The translations under genes were made by a program, and so were the position numbers. A stretch of DNA of 64,000 bases from Pseudomonadota bacterium (GTDB taxonomy: Bacteria; Desulfobacterota; Binatia; Binatales; Binataceae), in NCBI GenBank assembly GCA_021324885.1, contig JAJPIF010000017.1, positions 60,926-124,925 on the forward strand. The letters run 5' to 3'. Position 1 is the stretch's first letter. Each line of letters opens with the position of its first letter. Under the pieces are notes generated by a model that was given only the letters and a program-made list of their open reading frames with translations, was not told the origin of the DNA and searched no databases. Below, in pieces: positions 25,252 to 33,461 of this stretch.

Positions 25252-26196
25252 ATGATGAAGACGTTTTTGCATCTCAACACCAGCACCGGCGGATCGACCG
25301 GGATCGATCACGCGCAGGGCAACGAGTTTTTCAGCGCGGCGGCGCTGACCGCAGTGTCGCAGGCGGCCGAGCGAGCGGGCTTTTACGGCGTGTATGTGAC
25401 CGAGCATCCGTTTCCCTCCGACGCACGGCTCAGGGCCGGCGTCGGCCATCATTCGCTGGATCCGCTGGTCCCGCTCAGCATCGCCGCCGCCACGACCAGC
25501 AAGCTTCGGCTCTGCACCTACATCTACGTGCTGCCCTATCACAACCCGTTTATCGCGGCGCGCGCGATGGCCAGTCTGGACGTGGCGTCGGGCGGGCGGC
25601 TGGTGATGGGCGTTGGCGTGGGCTGGATGGAGGAGGAGTTCGAGGCGCTGGGCGTCAACTTTGCCGAGCGCAACGAACTGACCGACGAGGCCATCGTCGC
25701 GATTAAGGCGGCCTGGACGCAGGAGAACGTCAAGATGGAAGGGCGGCATTTTCGTGCTTCGGGCAACACGATGCTGCCGCATCCGATACAGAAGCCGCAT
25801 CCGCCCATCTACGTGGGCGGCAACAGCCGTATCGCGGCGCGGCGCGCGGGAGAGATGGGCGACGGCTTCATGCCGTTTTTCAATCCGGCAAAATTCGCGA
25901 AAACTCGCCATACCGCGGCGATCGAGTCGCTCGAACAGATGGGCAAAATAGTCAATTATGCGCAGTCGGTGGCCCAAGCCGCGGGTCGCGCGCCGCTGGA
26001 CATCGGCGGCGTGCTGACTGAAATGGGATCGTGGGGCAGCCCGAAGTTCGACGTCAAAAAGGTGATCGACGAGGCGCAGCAACTCAAAGCACTGGGCGTC
26101 AATGTTATCTACCTTGGAGTCGGCGGCGCCACTTACAGGCAGCAGGCGGACAACGTCGAACGCCTGGGTCAGGAAATCCTCCCGCGCCTGCCGTAA
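25252..26196 (+). CDS. LLM-class F420-dependent oxidoreductase
   Basis: A 314-residue luciferase-like barrel enzyme. It contains AERAGFYGVYVTEHPFP, TSKLRLCTYIYVLPYHNPF, GRLVMGVGVGWMEEEFEALG and KPHPPIYVGG, all hallmarks of F420- or FMN-dependent LLM oxidoreductases. GGAG lies eight bases before ATG 25252, which is preferred over ATG 25246 and the track start 25183. It differs clearly from the other LLM gene at 15529. The neighbours suggest it oxidises or reduces a catabolic intermediate. Confidence 0.93.
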   Translation: MMKTFLHLNTSTGGSTGIDHAQGNEFFSAAALTAVSQAAERAGFYGVYVTEHPFPSDARLRAGVGHHSLDPLVPLSIAAATTSKLRLCTYIYVLPYHNPFIAARAMASLDVASGGRLVMGVGVGWMEEEFEALGVNFAERNELTDEAIVAIKAAWTQENVKMEGRHFRASGNTMLPHPIQKPHPPIYVGGNSRIAARRAGEMGDGFMPFFNPAKFAKTRHTAAIESLEQMGKIVNYAQSVAQAAGRAPLDIGGVLTEMGSWGSPKFDVKKVIDEAQQLKALGVNVIYLGVGGATYRQQADNVERLGQEILPRLP

Positions 26197-26386
26197 GACG
26201 CTCCACTTCAGCGCACCCTCGAGTGGTGGTTGCCGGTATCTGGGTTAGACCCGGAGGAACTGCCGCGCCCGCTTTTCCAATCTGATCCGCCTACCTGTGA
26301 CTTTTCGCGCGGGATGTTCTAGAACTGGATGCGCACCGCGTCAGCTTTTCGCAGGCCGGCGCGCTTAACTATCCGAGGTACAGGTG

Positions 26387-27580
26387 ATGTCAGAAGCCCA
26401 GTTTTATGCCAGTGGTCCAGCGGAAGTGGGCCTCGATCCCGCCAAAGTCGAGGCGATGTTCGAGCGCGCCCAGCGCGAAGTCAAAGACGGATTGCTACCC
26501 TCCTGCCAGGTCGCGATCGCGCGCAACGGCAAAATCGGCGCCGCGCGCGCGTTCGGCGAGGCGGTGCAGGGCGGCGTCAAAAAGCCGGCCACCAACGACA
26601 CGCTCTATGTGGTCTTCTCCTGCGCCAAAGGCATCATGTCGGCGGCTACCTGGCTGCTGATCCAGGACGGCAAGCTGGACATCACCCAGCCGGTGGTCAA
26701 ATACGTCCCGGAGTTCGGCACCAATGGCAAGGAAGCGGTCACCGTCGAGCAGTTGTTTCTGCATACCGGCGGCTTTCCAGACGCACCTTATGCGCAGCGC
26801 GAATGGCTGGATCGGTCGGCGCGCATCCGCCGCTTCCAAAGCTGGCGCCTGCAGTTCCCGCCCGGCAAGAAGTACGCCTACCACGCGACCTCGGCGCACT
26901 GGGTGATGGCTGAGATTGTCGAGCGGCTGAGCGGGATGGATTTCCGCGATTTCGTGCGCGTGCGCGTTTCCGAGCCGCTGGGCATCCCCAATCTCAAGAT
27001 GGGACTGCCGCGTCCGGAACAGCATCGGCAGGCCCAGTTGACCTATGTCGGAGAGCCGATGACCGAGGCGGACATGAAGGCGATGGGCATCAACCTGGTA
27101 ATGCCGGCTGAAATCAACGACGAGACCATCCTCGGCTTCAACAAGCCCGAAGTGCTGGAGGCCGGATGTCCGGGCGGCGGCGCGGTCGCGACCGCGGGAG
27201 CGCTGGCGATGCTCTATCAGGCGCTGGTTAACGGCGGGCGCGCTCCGGACGGCAAACAGATCTGGACCCAGGAGTTGCTCAAAGACGTGTTGCGCGTGCG
27301 CACTGAAGGATACTTTGATCCGGTTTTCCGCATCCCGCCCAATCGATGCCTGGGGATGACGATCGCCGGCAATGACGGCAAGGCGGGCGTGCGCGGCTTC
27401 GGCAAGACCAACTCGCCGCAGGCGTTCGGCCACAACGGCGTCGGTGGGCAGGTCGCCTGGGCCGATCCCGCCACCGGAATTTCATTCGGTTATTGCACCA
27501 ACGGCATTGACCGCAATGATTTCCGCCACGCCAAGCGTGTGGTCGCCATTTCGAGCATGGCTGCGGTTTGCGCCGCCTGA
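26387..27580 (+). CDS. Serine hydrolase, class C beta-lactamase-like
   Basis: A 397-residue penicillin-binding-fold serine hydrolase without a signal peptide. The nucleophile motif S-x-x-K is SCAK, the Tyr motif is YHATS, and the third motif is HNGVGGQ, matching the EstB/LACTB-type esterase family (PF00144). It probably hydrolyses an ester or lactone in the cytoplasm rather than a beta-lactam. The track start is GTG 26384; ATG 26387 directly follows and is equally served by GAGG upstream. Situated between an LLM oxidoreductase and an SDR, it could open a lactone made in the same pathway, which is inference. Confidence 0.92.
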   Translation: MSEAQFYASGPAEVGLDPAKVEAMFERAQREVKDGLLPSCQVAIARNGKIGAARAFGEAVQGGVKKPATNDTLYVVFSCAKGIMSAATWLLIQDGKLDITQPVVKYVPEFGTNGKEAVTVEQLFLHTGGFPDAPYAQREWLDRSARIRRFQSWRLQFPPGKKYAYHATSAHWVMAEIVERLSGMDFRDFVRVRVSEPLGIPNLKMGLPRPEQHRQAQLTYVGEPMTEADMKAMGINLVMPAEINDETILGFNKPEVLEAGCPGGGAVATAGALAMLYQALVNGGRAPDGKQIWTQELLKDVLRVRTEGYFDPVFRIPPNRCLGMTIAGNDGKAGVRGFGKTNSPQAFGHNGVGGQVAWADPATGISFGYCTNGIDRNDFRHAKRVVAISSMAAVCAA

Positions 27581-27601
27581 TTCTGGTGGGAGCGATCTGC
27601 C

Positions 27602-28504
27602 ATGGGCAAGCTTGACGGAAAAGTCGCCGCTATCACGGGGGCGGGCCGCGGTATCGGACGCGCGCTGGCCAAAGCGATGGCGGCGGAGGGCGCGTCGATT
27701 GTAGTAAACGATCTGGGCGTGACGCTGGTGGGCGATCGCGAGCCCTCCTCGCCGGCTAACGATGTGGTGGCGGATATCAAAGCGGCGGGCGGACAGGCCG
27801 TCGCCAACCTCGGCGACATCTCGACCATGGAAGGCGGCAAGGGCCTGGTCGATCAGGCGCTGAAGGAATACGGCAAACTCGACATTTTGGTGAACCTGGC
27901 TGGCGTCATCCGTGATCGCATGATCTTCAACATGGGCGAGGAGGATTGGGACAAGGTGCTGGACTCGCATCTGAAGGGCACCTTCTGCACCAGCCGCTTC
28001 GCGTCGGCGCATATGCGGGAGCGCCGCTACGGGCGTATCATAAATTTCTCCTCCAACGCGGCGTTGGGCAGCCCGGGCCAGCCCAGCTATTCGGCTGCCA
28101 AGGCGGGAATCCTGGGCCTGACCTTCAGCACCGCGCAGGGTCTGCGCCGCTACGGCATCACCTGCAACGCCATTTTCCCGGTCGCCGCCACCCGCATGAC
28201 CGACACGATTCATCAGGCGGACTGGCGGCTGACGCCGAGCAGCCAGGCGCAGGGAACTCCATTCGACCCGGCCAATATCGCGCCGATCGTGATCTTCCTC
28301 GCCAGCGATGAAGCCGCAGAGGTAACTGGTCAGGTGTTCGGCTCCGAGGGCTATAGCGTTACACGCTACTACCACATGGCGCCGGAGAAGACCGTCTACA
28401 ACAAAGGACCATGGGACCTGGACCAGTTTTTCAAGGTAATGAAGCGCACGCTGGCCCGCGACCTGCGAAAGCCGCAGATGTTCCAGGGCCCCGGGCGCCG
28501 ATAA
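27602..28504 (+). CDS. SDR oxidoreductase with C-terminal extension
   Basis: A 300-residue short-chain dehydrogenase. It has the TGAGRGIG cofactor motif, NLAG in place of NNAG, the catalytic Ser in NFSSNAA and YSAAK. NAD is probable since an acidic residue ends beta-2 (VVNDLG). The last ~45 residues, with GPWDLDQFF, extend beyond a minimal SDR and recur in the SDR at 31145. It follows the serine hydrolase by 21 bases. It may oxidise a hydroxyacyl-CoA or alcohol intermediate; substrate unknown. Confidence 0.93.
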   Translation: MGKLDGKVAAITGAGRGIGRALAKAMAAEGASIVVNDLGVTLVGDREPSSPANDVVADIKAAGGQAVANLGDISTMEGGKGLVDQALKEYGKLDILVNLAGVIRDRMIFNMGEEDWDKVLDSHLKGTFCTSRFASAHMRERRYGRIINFSSNAALGSPGQPSYSAAKAGILGLTFSTAQGLRRYGITCNAIFPVAATRMTDTIHQADWRLTPSSQAQGTPFDPANIAPIVIFLASDEAAEVTGQVFGSEGYSVTRYYHMAPEKTVYNKGPWDLDQFFKVMKRTLARDLRKPQMFQGPGRR

Positions 28505-28512
28505 CCAGGGGT

Positions 28513-29301
28513 CTACACCATCAGGATGCCGCCATTGGGGTGGAACAGCGAGCCGGTGTAGTACGACGATTCATCGGAGGCCAGGAACAGGGCGGTGTTG
28601 GCGATGTCGATTGGCTCGCCGACGCGGCCCAGCGGCACGCGGCTGATCCATTCCTCGAAACCGCCTGGCTCGGTGCGGATGAATCCCTCCAGCAGCGGGG
28701 TGCGGATCAGGCCCGGCGCCAGGGCATTGACGCGAATTTTGTGCGGCGCAAGTTCAACTGCCAGCACCTTGGTCAGCATCCAGACACCGGCCTTGCTGAC
28801 CGAGTAATCGCCGCCGCCGGGCAGCGGGGTCAGCGCGGCTCCGGAGGACACGTTGATGATCGAGCCGCCCTTGCCCGCCTTGACCATCGCGCGCGCGGCG
28901 TGCCGATCGGTGAGCAGGACGCCGTCAAGATTGACAGCCAGCACCTTGTGCCAGTCGGCCAATGGCTTGTCGATCAACTTAAGCCGTCGATCTTCCGCTT
29001 CGCCGTAGCGCTCATGGGAGATTCCCGCCGCCGCAAAGACGATGTCGATTCCGCCCAGTTCGCGGACCGCCGCATCGGCCATCTTTTCCACCGATGCTTC
29101 GTCAGCCACATCGACCTCAAATGCGATCGCCTTGCGGCCGGTGCGGCTGACCAGATGCGCGACTTCTTCGGCCGGCGCCAGGTAGCGATCCGCGATCAGC
29201 ACGTTGGCGCCTTCTTCAGCGAAGCGCAGCGCCGTGGCGCGGCCCATCCCGCCCGCACCGCCCGTGATCAGCGCATTCCTGTTCTCCAGTCGCAGGCTCA
29301 T
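28513..29301 (-). CDS. SDR oxidoreductase
   Basis: A 262-residue classical SDR. It shows TGGAGGMGRATA, AAAG in the NNAG position, the catalytic Ser in NVSSGAAL and YSVSK. The strand after the Rossmann motif ends LIADR, favouring NAD(H). It ends convergently just eight bases from the plus-strand SDR, with no visible terminator between. It is transcribed after the deacylase-like gene upstream (start 31023). A role in oxidising a hydroxy intermediate is inferred from context. Confidence 0.93.
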   Translation of the reverse strand: MSLRLENRNALITGGAGGMGRATALRFAEEGANVLIADRYLAPAEEVAHLVSRTGRKAIAFEVDVADEASVEKMADAAVRELGGIDIVFAAAGISHERYGEAEDRRLKLIDKPLADWHKVLAVNLDGVLLTDRHAARAMVKAGKGGSIINVSSGAALTPLPGGGDYSVSKAGVWMLTKVLAVELAPHKIRVNALAPGLIRTPLLEGFIRTEPGGFEEWISRVPLGRVGEPIDIANTALFLASDESSYYTGSLFHPNGGILMV

Positions 29302-29340
29302 TGAAATAATCTCCCGATTACAGTTTCCAGACCGCCTGAG

Positions 29341-31023
29341 CTACTGCGTATTCGCGCCCAGGCGCAGCACCTTTCCCGGCATCGCGCCTGTATGCTGGCC
29401 GTGATCGAACAGCACTTCGCCGTTGACGATGGTGTATTCGACGCCCTGCGCCGGGCTCACCAGACGGCGGCCTCCGCCCGGCAGATCATTGCGCCACTGC
29501 GAGCGTCCCGTAGATCCGATGGTGTTGTAATCGAAGATGGCCACATCGGCGGGGAGTCCGACCGCTATCCGGCCTCTTTGCGGGAAACCGAATAGCGCGG
29601 CTGGCTCGGAGGTGATGCGGCGGACGGCCTCTTCCAGCGTCAACACGCCCTTGTCGCGCGCCCAGGTGCCGATCAGGTAAGTGGTGTAGCCGGCGTCGCA
29701 CAGCAGATCGACGTGAGCGCCGCCGTCGGCCAGTCCGATCAGGGTGCGCCGATCGCTAAGCAGCGGCGCCAGGATGTTCTCGTCCATCATGCTGAGTGAG
29801 AACCAGGTCGCCAGATCATCTTCCAGCGCGATATCGAGGAACGTGTCGAATGGATCGCGGCCGCGCTCGCGGCTGATTTCCGCGATCGTCTTCTTCTCCA
29901 GATGCTTGAGCGCGGGCTTGGACGCGAGGTCCACGTCGACGCGGTTCCAGTCGCTGGTGAAAATTTGCGGGCGGCTCATCTCCTCGCGAAATGCGTTGCG
30001 GAAGGCCGGGTCGCGATAGATGCGTTTTTGTTCCTCGGCCGGTTTGTTAAACAGCGATTTCCAGGAGGTCAGGCTCGCCATCAGGAACGGGTTGCGCAAG
30101 TTGAGCTGCAGGCGCGAGGTGTGCGCCGTCACCTGCGGAATACCGCCGCGCGCGATGAGCGGCTCGATCCGATCCAGGGTTTCCAGGCAGGTGTTCACGT
30201 TGCCGTGCAGCGGCACCAGCGAAAGCCAGGTAACGGGGCGGCCGCTTTCGGTTAGCAGGGTATCGAGCAATTGCGCTTCCTCGGGGGTCAGCAAATCCAC
30301 TTCCTGGCTGAGCGAGATCTCGATCGTGCCGCGGCCCAGCTCTTTCAGCGCATTGGCGTAGCTCTTGAGTTCGTCGAGACTGGCCTGGCGGCAGGCCAGC
30401 GGACGTCCCTGATAGCCAATATGTTGGCGCAGGCGGGTATGGGAAAAGCCCACCGCTCCGGCGGCAACAGCTTCCTTGATCATCGATTTGATCCGCGCGA
30501 TTTCCTGCGGACGCGCCGCGCGATCCATCGACTCCTCGCCCATCACGTAATGGCGAAACGGGGTGAGCGGCGCCAGGAAGGCGAGATTGAGCGCGCAGCC
30601 GCGCCGCTCGGCTGCGTCCATATATTCCGGGAAACTCTCCCAATCCCAGCTCGTGCCCTTCGACAGGACTTCGAACGGTATCCCTTCGACGTTGACAAGG
30701 TCCCAGGTGGCGATTTCGCGGGCTTCGGGCCGGCATGGCGCGATGCCCACGCCGCAGTTGCCCATCACCACAGTGGTCACGCCGTGCCACGAAGAGCAGG
30801 TGACGAGGGGATCCCAGCAGATTTGCGCGTCGTAATGGGTGTGAGGATCGAAGAAGCCGGGCGCCACCATCAGGTCCGAGGCATCGATGGTTTTCTTGGC
30901 GCCGTCTTTGATTTTGCCGATTTCAACAATACGGCCGTTGGCAATTCCCACGTCAGCCTTAAATCGCCCACGTCCGGTGCCGTCAATCACGGTCCCATTT
31001 TTGATTACCAGGTCAAGTGACAT
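29341..31023 (-). CDS. N-acyl-D-amino-acid deacylase-like amidohydrolase
   Basis: A 560-residue amidohydrolase of the D-aminoacylase/dihydroorotase-like branch. It begins LVIKNGTVIDGTGRGRFKADVGI, a typical small beta-domain, and has the metal motif PGFFDPHTHYDAQ, the conserved Cys in GNCGVGIAPC and, near the C-terminus, ADGGAHVDLLCDAG. It probably cleaves an N-acyl amide or cyclic amide. ATG 31023 is preferred because GGGAG is nine bases upstream; the ATG at 31032 abuts the same site. It is divergent from the SDR at 31145. Confidence 0.9.
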   Translation of the reverse strand: MSLDLVIKNGTVIDGTGRGRFKADVGIANGRIVEIGKIKDGAKKTIDASDLMVAPGFFDPHTHYDAQICWDPLVTCSSWHGVTTVVMGNCGVGIAPCRPEAREIATWDLVNVEGIPFEVLSKGTSWDWESFPEYMDAAERRGCALNLAFLAPLTPFRHYVMGEESMDRAARPQEIARIKSMIKEAVAAGAVGFSHTRLRQHIGYQGRPLACRQASLDELKSYANALKELGRGTIEISLSQEVDLLTPEEAQLLDTLLTESGRPVTWLSLVPLHGNVNTCLETLDRIEPLIARGGIPQVTAHTSRLQLNLRNPFLMASLTSWKSLFNKPAEEQKRIYRDPAFRNAFREEMSRPQIFTSDWNRVDVDLASKPALKHLEKKTIAEISRERGRDPFDTFLDIALEDDLATWFSLSMMDENILAPLLSDRRTLIGLADGGAHVDLLCDAGYTTYLIGTWARDKGVLTLEEAVRRITSEPAALFGFPQRGRIAVGLPADVAIFDYNTIGSTGRSQWRNDLPGGGRRLVSPAQGVEYTIVNGEVLFDHGQHTGAMPGKVLRLGANTQ

Positions 31024-31144
31024 AATCTGCATCTCCCGGTGCGCTTACTATGTTATGTCTTAGCTCAAAGTGTTCCCCCGGGGCCAACACAGTGGTGCCG
31101 GGCGCTCGGGGAACCTGATTTTCCAGCCGAAAGGGGTAACCGCG

Positions 31145-32080
31145 ATGGCAAAACGGAACAAACAGCGTCTGGCCGGCAAGGTCGCCATTGTCAGCGGCGC
31201 CGGACGCGGAATCGGACGCTGCGAAGCGATGCTGCTGGCGGAGCAGGGCGCGAAAGTGGTGGTGAACGATATCGGCAAGGACCCCGACGGCCAACGCCGG
31301 GCTGAGAAAGTCGCCGAAGAGATCCGCGCCGCGGGCGGCGAGGCGGTGGCGGCCATCGACAGCGTCTCGACTCTGGAGGGGGCCCATCGCACGGTCGAGG
31401 CCGCGATTACAAAGTTCGGCGGCCTGGACATCCTGATCAACAATGCCGGTTTGCGCGCCGCCTATCCGATCGACGAAATTACCGAGGAACAATGGAACCT
31501 CGTGCTGGATTCGCATCTGAAGGGCACCTATGCGCTGATCAAGTACGCGGTGCCGATCTTCAAACGCCAGCGCTCGGGGATCATCATCAATACCGGATCC
31601 GAATCCGGGTTGGGCCATCCGTTTAATTCCGCCTACGCTGCGGCCAAGGAGGGAATCGCAGGATTGACGCGCAGTCTGGCGCGCGAGTTGGGGCGGTACG
31701 GGATCCGCTGCAACATGATCCGGCCGCGCGCCGCTACTCCCGGCGGTCCCGAATTCATGGAGATGTACCAGAAATGGATGCCGCTGGCGCAGGCCCTGGG
31801 TCCATTGTGGCTGGGCGAGCGGGGCCACGTGCGCAGCGGCGAGATGAAGCCCGAGCGCGTCGCCGCGCTCGTTGTGTGGCTGTGCACCGACGCCGCCGCC
31901 AACGCGAATGGGCAAGGGTTTTACGTGGCCGGCGACGACGTCGGCCTGTGGTCGGAACCACAACTGGTCCGCTGCCTGACGCGTCCGGGTGGATGGGATC
32001 TCGATTCGCTTGACCAGTCCGGCCCGGACAATTTGATCTTCGACCTCAGCAACAGGTTTTTGGTAAAAGGTGAGAAGTGA
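31145..32080 (+). CDS. SDR oxidoreductase with C-terminal extension
   Basis: A 311-residue SDR with SGAGRGIGRCEA, VVNDIG, NNAG, Ser in NTGSESG and YAAAK. It shares with the SDR at 27602 a C-terminal ~50-residue extension containing GGWDLDSLD, probably a distinct subfamily. ATG 31145 follows GAAAGGGG; the track start 31070 is upstream readthrough. The two related SDRs are probably duplicates serving parallel steps. Substrate unknown. Confidence 0.92.
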   Translation: MAKRNKQRLAGKVAIVSGAGRGIGRCEAMLLAEQGAKVVVNDIGKDPDGQRRAEKVAEEIRAAGGEAVAAIDSVSTLEGAHRTVEAAITKFGGLDILINNAGLRAAYPIDEITEEQWNLVLDSHLKGTYALIKYAVPIFKRQRSGIIINTGSESGLGHPFNSAYAAAKEGIAGLTRSLARELGRYGIRCNMIRPRAATPGGPEFMEMYQKWMPLAQALGPLWLGERGHVRSGEMKPERVAALVVWLCTDAAANANGQGFYVAGDDVGLWSEPQLVRCLTRPGGWDLDSLDQSGPDNLIFDLSNRFLVKGEK

Positions 32081-32258
32081 AGGGTACACCGTCAACCCTG
32101 ACGGCACCGGCACCGACTCGATAACGTTCACGTCAACCACCCCGGGATGTACCAGCGGGAGTTACACGCAATCACTGGTGCTCGGTTCCAAGGGCGATCC
32201 GGTGCTGCTCAGCAACATCAACGGCGACCAGATCAACGAGGAATGGCATCGACAGTAG
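32070..32258 (+). pseudogene. C-terminal fragment of a small secreted protein
   Basis: A 62-codon frame from GTG 32070, overlapping the SDR stop. It reads GYTVNPDGTGTDSITFTSTTP and ends INGDQINEEWHRQ. It has no signal peptide and looks like the tail of a family of small secreted beta-rich proteins; the gene at 53235 has a comparable tail (GTYKVNADCS, then a D/N-rich end). I read it as a gene remnant joined to the SDR end by deletion, though a short real ORF is not excluded. Confidence 0.5.
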
Positions 32259-32285
32259 ATCGGCTGCGGGAGCGAGCGGGCGGCG

Positions 32286-32308
32286 TCCCCGGATCGGAGG
32301 GGGTTTTT
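32286..32308 (+). terminator. Short intrinsic-terminator-like hairpin
   Basis: GTCCCC and GGGGG enclose an eight-base loop and are followed by TTTTT (32304-32308). It is placed after the plus-strand SDR and relic, before the convergent rodA end. The stem is short, so strength is doubtful. Confidence 0.45.
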
Positions 32309-32349
32309 ATCGCGCCGGCAAGGAAGTCATGATCGAAAAGGATTACGGT

Positions 32350-33456
32350 TTAGAACAAATAGCGGCGGGTGTTGATGCTGATGAGCAGGCCCATCGCGGC
32401 CATCAGGACGATCAGCGAGGAGCCGCCGTAGCTTACCAACGGTAGAGGAATGCCGACTACAGGCAGGATTCCGGTCGCCATCCCGATGTTGATCGCGGCC
32501 TGCCAGAAGACCATCGCGGTCAGGCCCAATGCGAGCAGGGCGCCGAAACGATCCCGGGCCTTGGATGCGATCGACAGCCCGCGCGCGACCAAGGCCGCGT
32601 AAAGGCCCAGCAGCAGCATCGAACCGGCAAAGCCGAACTCTTCGGCAAATACGGAAAAGATGAAGTCGGTGGTCTGCTCGGGCAGAAAGTTAAGCCGCGC
32701 CTGGGTTCCTTTCAGAAATCCCTTGCCCCACGATCCTCCGGAACCGACCGCGATTTCGGACTGAATCACGTGATAGCCTGCGCCCAGCGGATCCGATTGG
32801 GGATTGAGGAAGGTCAACACCCGCTCTTTCTGGTACGGCTTGAGCGTATGCCAGGCCACCGGCATCGCCATCGCCGTCACCAGCGCCAGAATTCCCATCG
32901 TCCGCAGGTTTATGCCGGCGGCGAAAATGATGGTGACGAAAATCAGGACCATTGTCAGCATCGTGCCAAGATCAGGTTGTTTCAGGACCAGTGCGGCGGG
33001 TACGGCAAGCAGAATTCCGGGGACCGCGATCTGTTTGAGGCGCAGCCCGCCCGGCGGAGGCTCTTCGCGCAGGTAGCGCACCAGCACCAGGATCAGCGCG
33101 AGCTTCGCCAGTTCCGACGGCTCTAGGGTAAACAGCCCCAGGTTGATCCATCGACGGGAGCCGCCGGTGGCCTGGCCGATCACGCCCACCGTGACCAACA
33201 GCGCCATCACGGCGCCGTAAATCGGGTAGGAGTAGGTGGCCAGCGCGCGGTAATCGAACATTACCACGGCGAACATCGCGGCCGCGCCCGCAACGGTCCA
33301 GATGACCTGGCGGATGATCAGCATCTGGAAGGGCCGGTGTTCGCTGTAGGACGCGCTGGCGACGCTGAGCAGACCGACTAATGCGATCGCAAAGGTCAGC
33401 GCGAAAACCATCCAGTCGAAATGGTAAATCAGCCGGCGGTCGAGCCCGAAACGCAT
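32350..33456 (-). CDS. rodA: Rod shape-determining peptidoglycan polymerase RodA
   Basis: A 368-residue SEDS glycosyltransferase with about ten membrane helices. It shows YPIYGAVMALLVTVG, GGSRRWINLGLFTLEPSELAKLAL, the TLKPYQKERVLTFLNPQSDP loop, and GILPVVGIPLPLVSYGGSSL near the end, all diagnostic of RodA. It polymerises lipid II in the elongasome with PBP2. It is the last gene of mreBCD-mrdA-rodA, starting five bases after the mrdA stop. Length and motifs are normal. Confidence 0.96.
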   Translation of the reverse strand: MRFGLDRRLIYHFDWMVFALTFAIALVGLLSVASASYSEHRPFQMLIIRQVIWTVAGAAAMFAVVMFDYRALATYSYPIYGAVMALLVTVGVIGQATGGSRRWINLGLFTLEPSELAKLALILVLVRYLREEPPPGGLRLKQIAVPGILLAVPAALVLKQPDLGTMLTMVLIFVTIIFAAGINLRTMGILALVTAMAMPVAWHTLKPYQKERVLTFLNPQSDPLGAGYHVIQSEIAVGSGGSWGKGFLKGTQARLNFLPEQTTDFIFSVFAEEFGFAGSMLLLGLYAALVARGLSIASKARDRFGALLALGLTAMVFWQAAINIGMATGILPVVGIPLPLVSYGGSSLIVLMAAMGLLISINTRRYLF

Positions 33457-33461
33457 CGCCG

